Shown: positions 46,588-55,661, counted from the first letter of the stretch. The stretch: 64,000 nucleotides of DNA from Paenibacillus sp. MMS20-IR301 (GCF_032302195.1 NZ_CP135275.1:6229501-6293500); one strand, 5' to 3'. Program-made: numbers and translations. The notes: generated from the sequence alone by a model not told the origin.

Positions 46588-47064
46588 ATGTCGATCTATA
46601 GTTTTGCCGGGGTTACACCATCGGGTACTGAAGTGCCGTTTAAGGACTATGAGGGCAAGGTGCTGCTGATCGCCAATACGGCAAGCCAGTGCGGACTGAC
46701 GCCGCAATACGGGGATTTGCAGAAGCTGTATGAGCAATACAAAGATCAGGGGCTGGTCGTGCTCGGGTTCCCCTGCAACCAGTTTGCCGGCCAGGAGCCG
46801 GGAACCAGTGAGGAAGCGGAGGCTTTTTGCCAGATTAATTATGGCGTTACTTTTCCGGTGTTTGCCAAGGTGGATGTCAACGGGCCGGACGCGAGCCTGC
46901 TGTTTCAATATTTGAAGGGCCAGCAGCCGGGTGACGGCGAGAGCAGTGATATCCAGTGGAACTTCACGAAGTTTCTGGTAGACCGCAGCGGCAATGTAGC
47001 TGCCCGGGTGGAGCCGAAGGAATCACCAGAAAGCATGAAGGATACCATTGAATCACTGCTGTAG
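46588..47064 (+). CDS. Glutathione peroxidase-family thiol peroxidase (BsaA-like)
   Basis: 158-aa cytoplasmic peroxidase. The catalytic Cys is at 35 (NTASQCGLT), with the Gln of FPCNQF and the Trp of IQWNFTKF completing the active-site set. Selenocysteine is not used. Bacterial Cys-GPx enzymes normally take electrons from thioredoxin. RBS-like GGAAGCGAAG lies upstream of ATG 46588. Peroxide control by a PerR-type regulator is possible, but I see no clear Per box. Confidence 0.94.
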   Translation: MSIYSFAGVTPSGTEVPFKDYEGKVLLIANTASQCGLTPQYGDLQKLYEQYKDQGLVVLGFPCNQFAGQEPGTSEEAEAFCQINYGVTFPVFAKVDVNGPDASLLFQYLKGQQPGDGESSDIQWNFTKFLVDRSGNVAARVEPKESPESMKDTIESLL

Positions 47065-47098
47065 CAGCAGGCCCAGTCCAAAGCTTAACTCTCTCCTC

Positions 47099-47140
47099 CT
47101 CCCGGACCGTGGTGCGTATGCATCTGGCCCGGGAGTTTTT
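47099..47140 (+). terminator. Terminator of the peroxidase gene
   Basis: CTCCCGG/CCGGGAG arms around a 23-base loop, then five T. Confidence 0.8.
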
Positions 47141-47289
47141 ATTACAGGCAGTACTTGCTCTGAGCCTAGTTTTAGTCGGAGTACCCGGAATGGAACGGAG
47201 GAGTAGCGCAACCGCGCAGGTATCCGCCGGCTATATATTTTTGAACCTGTGATCTTGGGCTTCAGAATAGTGCGGGAGTAGAGAATTCA

Positions 47290-47428
47290 TTCTATTGTAC
47301 TTTGTACAGCAGATTACAATAAAATGAGCCTGAAAATAGAATCTGTTGTATTTTGTACACTCATTTCTTGGGATTTGGGCATTTTAAGCTCATTTTTCCG
47401 AAAAGCACTGTACGAAATACAATAGATT
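47290..47428. repeat. Nested imperfect palindrome with three copies of a 20-bp repeat (MITE-like)
   Basis: The repeat (about AATCTRTTGTATTTTGTACA) occurs at 47290-47309, 47340-47360 and, inverted, 47408-47428. Copies one and three form the outer arms; AAAATGAGC and GCTCATTTT (about 47321 and 47388) form inner arms. The flanks have no transposase. It lies in a 640-base gap between the peroxidase and fhs genes that otherwise shows nothing. A 76-codon frame at 47353 is not credible. Confidence 0.75.
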
Positions 47429-47706
47429 GGATTTTTCAGCTGTTTAGCATGGATTCAAATGTAGAAAATACAATTGCTCCATTATTATGGGTGTTCTCTT
47501 ATTGCAAATACTCCTTAACGTTTCCAGTTCAAGCTATGTTCAAGCTATATAGTGTTTTTCTATTAATCAGCAGAGTTGTATGAAAATTATCCTTGTATCT
47601 TTTCAGAGACACTGTATTCTTTGAAGAGGAAAGTTTCATCCCTTACGGAATTGCATAAAGCTAAGAAGGATGCAGGATAATAACGGCAGGAGGGTTTCAT
47701 AAAAGC

Positions 47707-49341
47707 ATGAGGTTAATTACAGAGGTAGCATCGGCAGCAGGGATCCATGAGGAGCATCTGGAGTTGTACGGTAAATACAAAAGCAAGCTCTCCCCATCGC
47801 TATGGGAGGAACTGAAGCACAAGCCGGACGGCAAGCTGGTTCTGGTAACAGCGGTAAATCCCACACCGGCGGGCGAAGGAAAAACCTTAACCACCATCGG
47901 ATTATCCCAGGCGCTGAATGCGGCGGGGATTAAGACGGTTGCTGCACTGCGTGAGCCGTCACTTGGGCCTTGCCTCGGAATGAAGGGCGGCGCAACCGGC
48001 GGAGGCAAGTCGCAGATTGTTCCGGCGGACGAGATTAATCTGCATTTCACCGGTGATATCCATGCCGTGACCTCTGCGCATAATCTGCTGTCTGCAATGA
48101 TCGATAATCATATGTTCCAGGGCAACGCCTTAAGCCTCGACCCGCAGCGGATTGTCTGGAAACGTGTAATGGATATGAATGACCGCAGTCTGCGTAATAT
48201 TGTGACCGGCCTGGGAGACGGCAACGGGACGGTGCGCGAGAGCGGCTTCCAGATCACAACAGCTTCCGAGATTATGGCTGTACTGTGCCTTTGCAATGAT
48301 CTTGCCGATTTGAAAAAAAGACTGAGCCGGATGCTCATCGGTTATGATACGCTGGGCCAGCCGGTTACTGCCAAGGAGATTGGTGCAGTGGAGGCTATGA
48401 CTGCGCTGCTGAAGGAAGCGGTGAAGCCCAATCTTGTGCAGACGCTGGAAGGCACGCCGGTTATTGTACATGGCGGACCTTTTGCCAATATTGCCCACGG
48501 CTGCAGCAGTGTGATCGGGACCCGCTACGCGCTGAAGCTTGGCGAGGTGGTTGTAACAGAGGCCGGCTTCGGTGCGGATCTGGGCGCCGAGAAGTTTATG
48601 GACATTAAATGCCGCCAGGCTGGCCTGTCTCCTTCGGCCGCAGTGCTGGTGGTTACAGTGAAATCACTGAAATATAACGGCGGTGTCCGTAAGGAAGAGC
48701 TGTATGCCGGTAACCGTGCGGCCTTGCTCGCCGGCTTGTCCAATATGGAGTGCCATATTGAGAATTTAAGCAAATTCGGTGTGCCGGTGCTGGTAGCGCT
48801 CAATCATTTCGAGGGCGATGCTCCGGCAGAGATCAATGATGTGCTGGAGGCTTGCCGCAGACTTGGTGTGCCTGCAGCCGTATCCAAGGTATGGGCGGAG
48901 GGCAGTGCCGGTGGACTTGAGCTTGCGTTTGCACTGAAGAAGCTGCTGGACCGGGAAGATGCTGTGAATTATGCACCGCTCTATGAAGACGGCCTGGATA
49001 TTCCGTCCAAAATCAATAAAATCGTCACGGAAATTTACCGCGGCGCCGAAGTGGTGTTCTCTCCGGCAGCCAAACGCAGTCTGGCTGTGATCGACAGGCT
49101 GGGCCTGCAGCAGCTGCAGGTCTGCATGGCCAAGACGCCATATTCCTTCTCGGATCAGCCAAGGCTGCTTGGAGCACCCGAAGGCTTCACCATGGGTGTC
49201 CGGGATATCACGCTGTCCCTGGGTGCAGGATTCGCAGTTGTCATCACGGGCAATATAGTCACCATGCCGGGACTGCCGGCCAAACCCGCGGCGGAAGGGC
49301 TGCAGGTCGATGAGGGCGGTGTAATTTCCGGGTTAGAATAA
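47707..49341 (+). CDS. fhs: Formate-tetrahydrofolate ligase
   Basis: 544-aa enzyme making 10-formyl-THF from formate, THF and ATP for purine synthesis and fMet. Family-length and well conserved: the ATP loop TPAGEGKTLTTIGL, EPSLGPCLGMKGGATGGG and DIHAVTSAHNLL. Cytoplasmic homotetramer in characterised cases. AGGAGGG stands 13 bases before ATG 47707, a little far. It lies upstream of a NADH oxidase and a formate/nitrite channel. Confidence 0.97.
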   Translation: MRLITEVASAAGIHEEHLELYGKYKSKLSPSLWEELKHKPDGKLVLVTAVNPTPAGEGKTLTTIGLSQALNAAGIKTVAALREPSLGPCLGMKGGATGGGKSQIVPADEINLHFTGDIHAVTSAHNLLSAMIDNHMFQGNALSLDPQRIVWKRVMDMNDRSLRNIVTGLGDGNGTVRESGFQITTASEIMAVLCLCNDLADLKKRLSRMLIGYDTLGQPVTAKEIGAVEAMTALLKEAVKPNLVQTLEGTPVIVHGGPFANIAHGCSSVIGTRYALKLGEVVVTEAGFGADLGAEKFMDIKCRQAGLSPSAAVLVVTVKSLKYNGGVRKEELYAGNRAALLAGLSNMECHIENLSKFGVPVLVALNHFEGDAPAEINDVLEACRRLGVPAAVSKVWAEGSAGGLELAFALKKLLDREDAVNYAPLYEDGLDIPSKINKIVTEIYRGAEVVFSPAAKRSLAVIDRLGLQQLQVCMAKTPYSFSDQPRLLGAPEGFTMGVRDITLSLGAGFAVVITGNIVTMPGLPAKPAAEGLQVDEGGVISGLE

Positions 49342-49428
49342 AGGTTCTGGAAGGGACGCTGTAACTGCCCGGGTGTCCCTCCAGGCAATATAATCAGCCG
49401 TGCAGCCATCCAGCTGGCCGCTAATAAG

Positions 49429-49475
49429 ACCTCACTTGCTCCGCATTTTCCTGCGGACGAGTGGGGTTATTTTAT
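49429..49475 (+). terminator. Terminator of fhs
   Basis: ACCTCACTTGCTCCGCA pairs with TGCGGACGAGTGGGGT (one bulge, G-T pairs allowed) and is followed by TATTTTAT. Confidence 0.8.
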
Positions 49476-49636
49476 ATAAACCTGCCTGTCTCTTCCTGCC
49501 GCTGGCAGACATAATGTGCTTCTGCCGGGGAAAACTAAGCCGGAGCGAAACGGACCTGCGCTTCACAGCAGCCAAGCTGATACCCGGTCCTGCCTGACTT
49601 TTCCTGAAAACTATTAAAATTTGAAATTGTGAACAA

Positions 49637-49714
49637 TGTGAGAAAAATCACAAAAACTATTGCAATGTGATAATAATCACAATATAATCAGTGTATAAAG
49701 TGAAATTAATCACA
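49637..49714. promoter_or_regulatory. NADH oxidase promoter covered by three TGTGA-N6-TCACA boxes
   Basis: SigA-like promoter TTGCAA (49660) - 17 bases - TATAAT (49683-49688). Box 1 TGTGA-N6-TCACA at 49637-49652, box 2 at 49666-49681 filling the spacer, box 3 (AGTGA-N6-TCACA) at 49699-49714 just past the start point. This symmetry fits both Rex and CRP/Fnr proteins. A box in the core promoter and one downstream suggest repression. Confidence 0.82.
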
Positions 49715-49756
49715 AATACACATAAACAGGCTTTTAATTTGGAGGAGGAAGAAATC

Positions 49757-51121
49757 ATGAAAGTAGCAGTCATTGGATGTACACACGCCGGAACCGCCGC
49801 CATTGTTAATACCGCACAACTATACCCGGATGCCCAGATTACAGTGTATGAGCGTAATGATAATATCTCGTTCCTGTCTTGCGGTATCGCGCTGTATGTA
49901 GGCGGAGTGGTTAAAGACCCGCAAGGACTGTTCTATTCTTCCCCTGAACAGCTGGCGGCGCTGGGTGTGCAGACGAAGATGCGCCACGAAGTTACGAATG
50001 TGGATACTGCCCGCAAAACCCTGAAGGCCCGCAACCTGGTCACAGGCGAAGAATTCGAAGATACGTATGATAAGCTGATTATGACGACAGGCTCATGGCC
50101 GATTGTGCCGCAGCTTGAAGGTATAGATTTGAAAGGCGTTCTGCTCTCGAAGAATTACAACCATTCCAACACCATCATTGAAGAAGCACAGAAGGTACAG
50201 AGAATTACTGTAGTCGGTGCCGGATATATCGGAGTTGAGCTGGTCGAAGCCTTCCAGATGAACGGTAAACAGGTTACGCTGATTGACGGCGAGGAGCGGA
50301 TCCTGAGCAAATACCTGGATGAAGAGTTCACCGCACCGATTCAGCGGTCGCTGGAAGAGCACGGAATCAAGCTGGCGCTTGGCGAGAAGATCGCTGCTTT
50401 TGCCGGAGAGAATGGTAAGGTTACTAAAGTTATTACCAGCAAAGGTGAGCATGAGACAGATCTGGTCATTCTGTGCATCGGCTTCCGTCCGAATACAGAG
50501 CTGCTGAAGGGCCAGGTGGAGATGCTGCCAAACGGTGCGATTATGGTCAACGACTATATGCAGACCAGCCTGCCGGATGTATATGCTGCCGGTGACAGCT
50601 GTGCGATTCATTACAACCCGACCGGTAAACACGCCTATATTCCGTTAGCAACCAACGCTGTACGCATGGGTACACTTGTCGCCCGTAATCTGGTTACTAA
50701 CACTATTCCGTATATGGGCACGCAGGGAACCTCGGGGATCAAGATCTACGAAGACAATATTGCCGGAACCGGCCTTACTGAGGATGCGGCCAAAGCAGAA
50801 GGACTGGATATTGAAAGTGTACTGCTGACAGATAACTACCGTCCGGAATTCATGCCGACTGTGGAGCAGGTTCAGGTAAAAGTGGTATATGAACGGGCTA
50901 CCCGCCGTATCTTGGGCGCTCAGATCATGTCGAAGATGGATCTGACGCAGTCGATCAATACCGTATCGGTCTGCATTCAGAATAAAATGACCGTAGACCA
51001 GCTGGCCTTCATCGACTTCTTCTTCCAGCCGCACTACAATAAGCCTTGGAACTTCCTGAACACCGCAGGCCTGCAGGCATTGCCTAAAACTGTGGCTGTC
51101 AGAGAAACCGTAAACGTCTAA
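49757..51121 (+). CDS. NADH oxidase / CoA-disulfide reductase family flavoprotein
   Basis: About 454-aa FAD enzyme of the pyridine nucleotide-disulfide oxidoreductase type. It has an N-terminal FAD fold (AVIGCTHAGTAAI, where Nox enzymes read GCTHAGT), the redox-active Cys42 in FLSCGIAL, an NAD fold VVGAGYIGVEL, and the DVYAAGDSC loop. The GCTHAGT start and single Cys point to water-forming NADH oxidase. Strong GGAGGAGG site; the longer frame from 49691 is discarded. Expected to recycle NAD+ with oxygen. Confidence 0.93.
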   Translation: MKVAVIGCTHAGTAAIVNTAQLYPDAQITVYERNDNISFLSCGIALYVGGVVKDPQGLFYSSPEQLAALGVQTKMRHEVTNVDTARKTLKARNLVTGEEFEDTYDKLIMTTGSWPIVPQLEGIDLKGVLLSKNYNHSNTIIEEAQKVQRITVVGAGYIGVELVEAFQMNGKQVTLIDGEERILSKYLDEEFTAPIQRSLEEHGIKLALGEKIAAFAGENGKVTKVITSKGEHETDLVILCIGFRPNTELLKGQVEMLPNGAIMVNDYMQTSLPDVYAAGDSCAIHYNPTGKHAYIPLATNAVRMGTLVARNLVTNTIPYMGTQGTSGIKIYEDNIAGTGLTEDAAKAEGLDIESVLLTDNYRPEFMPTVEQVQVKVVYERATRRILGAQIMSKMDLTQSINTVSVCIQNKMTVDQLAFIDFFFQPHYNKPWNFLNTAGLQALPKTVAVRETVNV

Positions 51122-51137
51122 ATTCCGCGATCATCCG

Positions 51138-51167
51138 CCGGGGCCGCTTAAGGCTCCGGTTTTTTTG
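51138..51167 (+). terminator. Terminator of the NADH oxidase gene
   Basis: CCGGGGCC/GGCTCCGG stem with a 6-base loop and then T8. Confidence 0.9.
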
Positions 51168-51220
51168 TGTTGGTAAAAAATCTTCCGCCAATAAGGCTTT
51201 TGTGGTAAATTTGACATGTC

Positions 51221-51292
51221 AGTGAAAACTTTCACTTGGTTTTTCTGTGAGTGATATTTATCACGTAAATGTGACTGGGATCACGTTACAAT
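51221..51292 (+). promoter_or_regulatory. Formate/nitrite channel promoter with three TGTGA-N6-TCACA-type boxes
   Basis: Boxes at 51221-51236 (AGTGA-N6-TCACT), 51250-51265 (AGTGA-N6-TCACG) and 51270-51285 (TGTGA-N6-TCACG), then TACAAT at 51287-51292. No -35 hexamer lies at the right distance. If transcription starts near 51299, box 2 is centred at -41.5, the classical activating position for CRP/Fnr proteins. Confidence 0.75.
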
Positions 51293-51337
51293 GGCATAAA
51301 GGAACAAATTTTAAGTAATTAGAAGGGGATAGGAATC

Positions 51338-52162
51338 ATGGCTTATAACAAACCGCAGGAGATCGCCGAAGTTACGGTAGAGAACGGAGTCAAGAAAGCG
51401 CACAATCCGCTCAGTGCTGTACTTATTCTCGGTTTTCTGGGAGGGGCGTTTATTTCGCTCGGATTTTTGCTGGATATTCGTGTCATTGCCGGTGCGCCTG
51501 CCGAATGGGGGTCCATTGCTAACTTTATCGGGGCTGCAGTTTTCCCTGTAGGGCTGATCCTGGTGCTGCTGGCCGGAGGAGAGCTGCTGACAGGCAACAT
51601 GATGGCGGTGCCGCTTGCTTTTATCGCAAAGAAGATCTCGTTCTGGGAAATGTTTAAGAATCTGGTGCTGATAACGATCGCTAACCTGGCGGGTGCCTTG
51701 TTCGTCGCTTACTTCTTCGGGCACATTGTCGGCCTCACCTCAGACGGAGTGTATCTGGAGAAGCTGGTAAGCATGGCGGAGCACAAGATTGATGTGACCT
51801 TCCTGCAGGCCTTTGTCTCCGGGATCGGCTGTAACTGGCTCGTTGCGCTGGCGGTATGGCTCTCCTATGGAGCAGATAATTTCAGCGGTAAAATCCTCGG
51901 TATCTGGTTCCCGACAATGGCGTTTGTCGCCATCGGATTCCAGCACGTTGTAGCTAACATGTTCCTGATCCCTGCCGCTATCTTCGAAGGACACTTCACC
52001 TGGGGACAGTACTTCGGCAACTTTGCTCCGGTATGGCTCGGCAATCTTACAGGCGGTGCGATCTTCGTTGCAGCAGCCTACTATATGGCTTACCTGCGCA
52101 AGGCGCCGGCTGCGGCTGCATCCGCTAAGAGCATTCCTACAGGTGTGAAGAAACATGCTTAA
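51338..52162 (+). CDS. Formate/nitrite transporter (FNT family)
   Basis: 274-aa pentameric channel protein of the FocA/NirC family with six helices. Family marks: GGELLTGNMM, CNWLVALAVWL and the channel-gating His in GFQHVVANMFLIP. A GAAGGGG site precedes ATG 51338. Proximity to fhs suggests formate as cargo; nitrite is the alternative, since no nitrite reductase genes are seen in the window either way. Confidence 0.93.
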   Translation: MAYNKPQEIAEVTVENGVKKAHNPLSAVLILGFLGGAFISLGFLLDIRVIAGAPAEWGSIANFIGAAVFPVGLILVLLAGGELLTGNMMAVPLAFIAKKISFWEMFKNLVLITIANLAGALFVAYFFGHIVGLTSDGVYLEKLVSMAEHKIDVTFLQAFVSGIGCNWLVALAVWLSYGADNFSGKILGIWFPTMAFVAIGFQHVVANMFLIPAAIFEGHFTWGQYFGNFAPVWLGNLTGGAIFVAAAYYMAYLRKAPAAAASAKSIPTGVKKHA

Positions 52163-52167
52163 CAGAT

Positions 52168-52200
52168 CAGGCAGCTGCAAGCTGCCTGTTGAATAGTTTT
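52168..52200 (+). terminator. Terminator of the FNT gene
   Basis: Perfect 9-bp stem CAGGCAGCT/AGCTGCCTG with GCA loop; TTGAATAGTTTT follows. Confidence 0.75.
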
Positions 52201-52309
52201 ACCTGAGCACTTTCTGGTATCCCGGCATCCGGTTACCGGAAGGTGTTTTTGCAATCCGCAGCTGTTAGGCGGCTTCTGCTCTAACTTCTATCTTCCGGAC
52301 AACACAAAA

Positions 52310-52358
52310 TTCGCCGTGCATTTCCGACTCGGGGGAACGAAATCGGGCTCACGGCGAA
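52310..52358 (+). other. Long-loop hairpin upstream of the MFS gene
   Basis: Perfect 9-bp stem TTCGCCGTG/CACGGCGAA around 31 bases, with two mutually exclusive inner helices (ATTTC/GAAAT or CCGA/TCGG). No T run. An inverted repeat AAGCGT-N8-ACGCTT lies further on at 52465-52484. The rest of this 395-base gap shows no gene. Confidence 0.45.
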
Positions 52359-52557
52359 TAAATAGGGAGTGTTTCATATGCACTATTACCCGGGGATACG
52401 GGGAGCGAATCACTCAGGTACAGCTTATTTTCCATTGCATATATTTCATTTAATTGACGCGATAAAGCGTTAATATGGACGCTTGCTCTGCGCCCTCTTT
52501 TCAGATGATACTGGATGGATTAATGTCAACAAAGTAACAGGGGATGAAAGACAAGTT

Positions 52558-53769
52558 ATGAGATTCTTGCAGGCTTATCCGAAGGAAGTCAAAGTATTCT
52601 TGATTGCCAGTCTGATTAATGCTACCGGCAGTGCGCTGATGTGGCCGCTGGTTACGATGTATGTATTCGATGAGCTGGGACGCAGTATGAAGGATGCGGG
52701 GATTGTGCTGCTGGTGCAGTCACTCGGCGGTATTGCCGGACAATTGCTTGGCGGATCACTGTATCATAAAGTAGGGGTAAACCGGCTGATCGTCGGGGCG
52801 CTGGCTATGAACGCACTGACCTTATTTGCGCTCCCGTGGGCAAGCGGCAGCTGGAGCCTGTTCATTATGGTCATGGGTCTGATGGGACTCTTCAATTCGC
52901 TGTCGCTTCCGGCAATCCAGGCGTTCATCGGCTTCCGGTTCGCGGAGCAGCGCGCAGAGCTTTTTAATATCATTTATGTTTCGAACAATATCGGGGTAGC
53001 CCTGGGAACGGCTCTAAGCGGGTTTCTGGGCAATTATATGCTGAGCTTTGTGCTGAACGGTGTGACTTCGGCTGTGTTCGCCGTCTTCTTCTTGGTTTAT
53101 CTGCGCAAGGTGGGGGCTGCACCGGCCCATGAGACGGTCCGGAAGAAACAGCCCCAGCCGCAGGCATCCGGCCTGAAGCTGATGGGGCATACACGTATCT
53201 ATCTGTATATGTCCATAGGCTCGATGTTCCTGCTGATCGGCAACTCGATCTGGAACACCGGAGTATCGCCGTTTATTATATCGGAAGGCTGGTCGAAGCA
53301 GCTCTACGGCTTCCTCTGGACGCTGAACGGCGTGCTGATCTTTGCCGCACAGCCGCTGGTCAGCCTGATCAAGCGCTGGTTCGCAGGTACCTCCACGGCA
53401 CAGATGACGGCAAGTGCCGTCTTCTACTTAGGCGGGTATGCTGTAATCCTGTTTATGCCGACCTACCCGGGGATGCTGCTGGGTATGGTGCTGGCGACGC
53501 TGGGAGAGATGCTGATCTCCCCGGCCATGCCCTCCTTCATCTCAGAGCATGCCCGGCATCATGCCCCCTTCTTCCTGGGGCTTAGCGGCGGGATCGGTGC
53601 GGCGGGCAGAGTCATCGGCCCTTATCTGATGGGAATTCAATTTGATAGAGGCGGTCTCGCCCCGACAGGGTGGCTGGCTTGCGGGATGGCGGTGCTGGCT
53701 GTGGGCTTCTTCGCGGTCCACGCCTTTATTAACCGTCCGGCCCTGCGGCGTGATCTGCTGGAATCCTAA
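52558..53769 (+). CDS. MFS transporter
   Basis: 403-aa, twelve-helix major facilitator (MdtG-like drug/H+ antiporter group by general look: LIASLINATGSALMWPLVTMY at the first helix). The frame extends to 52483 but ATG 52558 is where homology-like sequence begins; its ribosome binding site is poor (GGGGATGAAAG at 12 bases). Cargo unknown. Confidence 0.88.
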   Translation: MRFLQAYPKEVKVFLIASLINATGSALMWPLVTMYVFDELGRSMKDAGIVLLVQSLGGIAGQLLGGSLYHKVGVNRLIVGALAMNALTLFALPWASGSWSLFIMVMGLMGLFNSLSLPAIQAFIGFRFAEQRAELFNIIYVSNNIGVALGTALSGFLGNYMLSFVLNGVTSAVFAVFFLVYLRKVGAAPAHETVRKKQPQPQASGLKLMGHTRIYLYMSIGSMFLLIGNSIWNTGVSPFIISEGWSKQLYGFLWTLNGVLIFAAQPLVSLIKRWFAGTSTAQMTASAVFYLGGYAVILFMPTYPGMLLGMVLATLGEMLISPAMPSFISEHARHHAPFFLGLSGGIGAAGRVIGPYLMGIQFDRGGLAPTGWLACGMAVLAVGFFAVHAFINRPALRRDLLES

Positions 53770-53793
53770 TGGGATGATAAGGGGGAACAAGCA

Positions 53794-54306
53794 GTGCAAC
53801 GAATTAATAAGGATTCAGTACTCCATATCCGTCTCTCGGAAATCAGGGATGCCCGGGAGCTGATTATTCTTGATAATATGATCTGGACAGAGCATACAAC
53901 GCCGGGGCCGCTGATGTGGCGCTCCCGGGAGGACTATCTGCTGCATGCACCGCCCGGCTCACAGCTTGTGGCACTGCAAGGCGGAGAGCTATGCGGGTAT
54001 GTAGGCTTCGGCTGCCCCAGCGGGATGGAGAGCAACCGTCATGTATGCGAGGTTAACATTGCGGTGCATCCGCGGTTTCAGCGGATGGGCATCGGGAGCC
54101 GGCTGATAGCCGAGATCAGGCGGCATGCTGCGGAGAACGGCATCCGTAAGCTGCGCCTGCGTGTACTCTCCAGCAACACGCCTGCGCTCGCGTTCTACCG
54201 CAAATGCGGATTCGAGGAGGAGGGGCGGCTGCGGGAGGAATTTTACCTCGGCGGACGATATGTGGACGAGATCTTTATGAGCTGCATGCTGGATAGGGAG
54301 GAATGA
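53794..54306 (+). CDS. GNAT family N-acetyltransferase
   Basis: 170-aa acetyl-CoA-dependent transferase; the acetyl-CoA loop RFQRMGIGSRL and the FYRKCGF block are clear. GTG start at 53794 behind AAGGGGGA. It overlaps the MOSC gene region, so the two are in one operon with the MFS gene upstream (24-base gap). Substrate unknown. Confidence 0.9.
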   Translation: MQRINKDSVLHIRLSEIRDARELIILDNMIWTEHTTPGPLMWRSREDYLLHAPPGSQLVALQGGELCGYVGFGCPSGMESNRHVCEVNIAVHPRFQRMGIGSRLIAEIRRHAAENGIRKLRLRVLSSNTPALAFYRKCGFEEEGRLREEFYLGGRYVDEIFMSCMLDREE

Positions 54307-54308
54307 AG

Positions 54309-54953
54309 ATGAAGGTTGTCTCACTTAATGTAGGCAAGCCGAAGACGGTAGATTACCGCGGCAAACCGCTGGAGACGGGCATCTACAAGCTGTCGGTTTC
54401 CGGCCCGGCGTCATTGCGGCGTGAAGGCTTTGACGGGGACGGGCAAGCTGATCTCATCAATCACGGAGGCGCAGACAAGGCGGTCTGTGTCTATCCGTTC
54501 GAGCATTATGCCTTTTGGGGGGAGCAGCTGGGCAAGAAGCTGGAATACGCTGCTTTCGGTGAGAATCTTACGGTCAGCGGACTGCTGGAGACCGAGGTAT
54601 GCATCGGCGATATTTATGAGATCGGCACGGCGCTGCTGCAGGTCAGCCAGCCGCGCTTCCCGTGCTTCAAGCTGTCGCAGAAGCATGGTCCGGCAGATAT
54701 GCCGGCGCGTGTACTGTCCACCGGATACAGCGGGTTCTACCTACGCGTGCTGCGCGAGGGGGAGATTGCCTGCGGAGACGGAATCCTCAAGCGGGAGAGC
54801 GGGGCAGGCGGCTTCTCGGTGAAGCAGGTGCTGTATTCCATGGAGCACGGGCGCAGGGATAAGACAGGGCTTGCCGAGCTTGCCGGGCTGGACAGTCTGG
54901 CAGCGGTAATCCGCGAGCGCTTCCGGGGCTGGCTTGCGGCTTGGGAGAGCTAG
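54309..54953 (+). CDS. MOSC domain protein (YiiM-like)
   Basis: 214-aa protein with a MOSC beta-barrel: INHGGADKAVCVYPFEHY, FGENLT, and the conserved Cys in PRFPCFKL, which binds molybdenum-cofactor sulfur in family members. YiiM proteins reduce hydroxylated base analogues. ATG 54309 is best spaced from GGGAGG; ATG 54303 overlaps the GNAT stop. Confidence 0.9.
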   Translation: MKVVSLNVGKPKTVDYRGKPLETGIYKLSVSGPASLRREGFDGDGQADLINHGGADKAVCVYPFEHYAFWGEQLGKKLEYAAFGENLTVSGLLETEVCIGDIYEIGTALLQVSQPRFPCFKLSQKHGPADMPARVLSTGYSGFYLRVLREGEIACGDGILKRESGAGGFSVKQVLYSMEHGRRDKTGLAELAGLDSLAAVIRERFRGWLAAWES

Positions 54954-54981
54954 CAGATGCTGTATAGTCTTACTGTTGCAA

Positions 54982-55016
54982 AAACCCCCGGGTGCTGAAG
55001 CCGCATCCGGGGGTTT
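54982..55016. terminator. Terminator between MOSC and GNAT genes
   Basis: Perfect AAACCCCCGG/CCGGGGGTTT stem; usable from both sides of this convergent junction. Confidence 0.88.
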
Positions 55017-55072
55017 CCTGTGGATAGAGTGGTTTAGAGTATAAGTGCTGACAATACACAAGGCAGGAATAC

Positions 55073-55621
55073 TCAGCCGAGCAGCTTCCATTCGCTGCGG
55101 AGCAGGCCGTACACTGCGTGATTAACGTAGCCTGCAGGCAGCTTCTCCGCCTCGCGGATTACACCTTCGAAGATGAAGCCCAGCCGCTCGGGAATCGCCC
55201 GGCTTGCACTGTTAGCTGTGGCGCAGCGGATCTCAACGCGGTTCAGCTCAAGCTCCAGCAGCGCATAATCCACGAAGACCCGGCAGGCACTGGTCATATA
55301 GCCGTGGCCTTCATAGCCTTCGCCCAGCCAGTAGCCGATTCCGACAGAGCGGTTATGCCAATCGATCCCGTGGTAGCCGATGACCCCGGCAAGCTCCTCG
55401 CGGACCCAGAGTCCGGCGGTGAAACCGCCGTTGTCACTGCCCTGCTTCACGGCATTTTTGATAAATCCGGTGAGATGATCCTGCTCGGCAACGCCGTCTA
55501 CCCAAGGCAGCCACTGCCTGAGCCGGTGGCGCGAGCGCTCCACCAGCGCGAACATATGGCGGGCATGCTCCGGCAGAAGCGGCTTCAGCTTCAACTCTTC
55601 ATCAATGACATAATTAAACAT
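55073..55621 (-). CDS. GNAT acetyltransferase (RimJ/RimL-like)
   Basis: 182-aa enzyme with the RimJ/L layout: LKPLLPEHA start, GIGYWLGEGYEGHGYMT cofactor loop and NRVEIRCATAN block. Likely acetylates a ribosomal protein N-terminus or a small amine. AAGGGGG 9 bases before the ATG. It follows the DUF2164 gene by 40 bases and probably shares its transcript. Confidence 0.9.
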   Translation of the reverse strand: MFNYVIDEELKLKPLLPEHARHMFALVERSRHRLRQWLPWVDGVAEQDHLTGFIKNAVKQGSDNGGFTAGLWVREELAGVIGYHGIDWHNRSVGIGYWLGEGYEGHGYMTSACRVFVDYALLELELNRVEIRCATANSASRAIPERLGFIFEGVIREAEKLPAGYVNHAVYGLLRSEWKLLG

Positions 55622-55661
55622 GCGGCTGCCCCCTTTGCGGGCGGAAGGGATACGTTCTTGC

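Noticed and set aside
47353..47583. 76-codon gene in the gap before fhs
   Set aside because: Starts inside the nested palindrome, has no ribosome binding site and no recognisable feature beyond chance hydrophobicity.
47593..47706. ZTP or THF riboswitch before fhs
   Set aside because: The conserved core sequences of these classes are not present in the leader.
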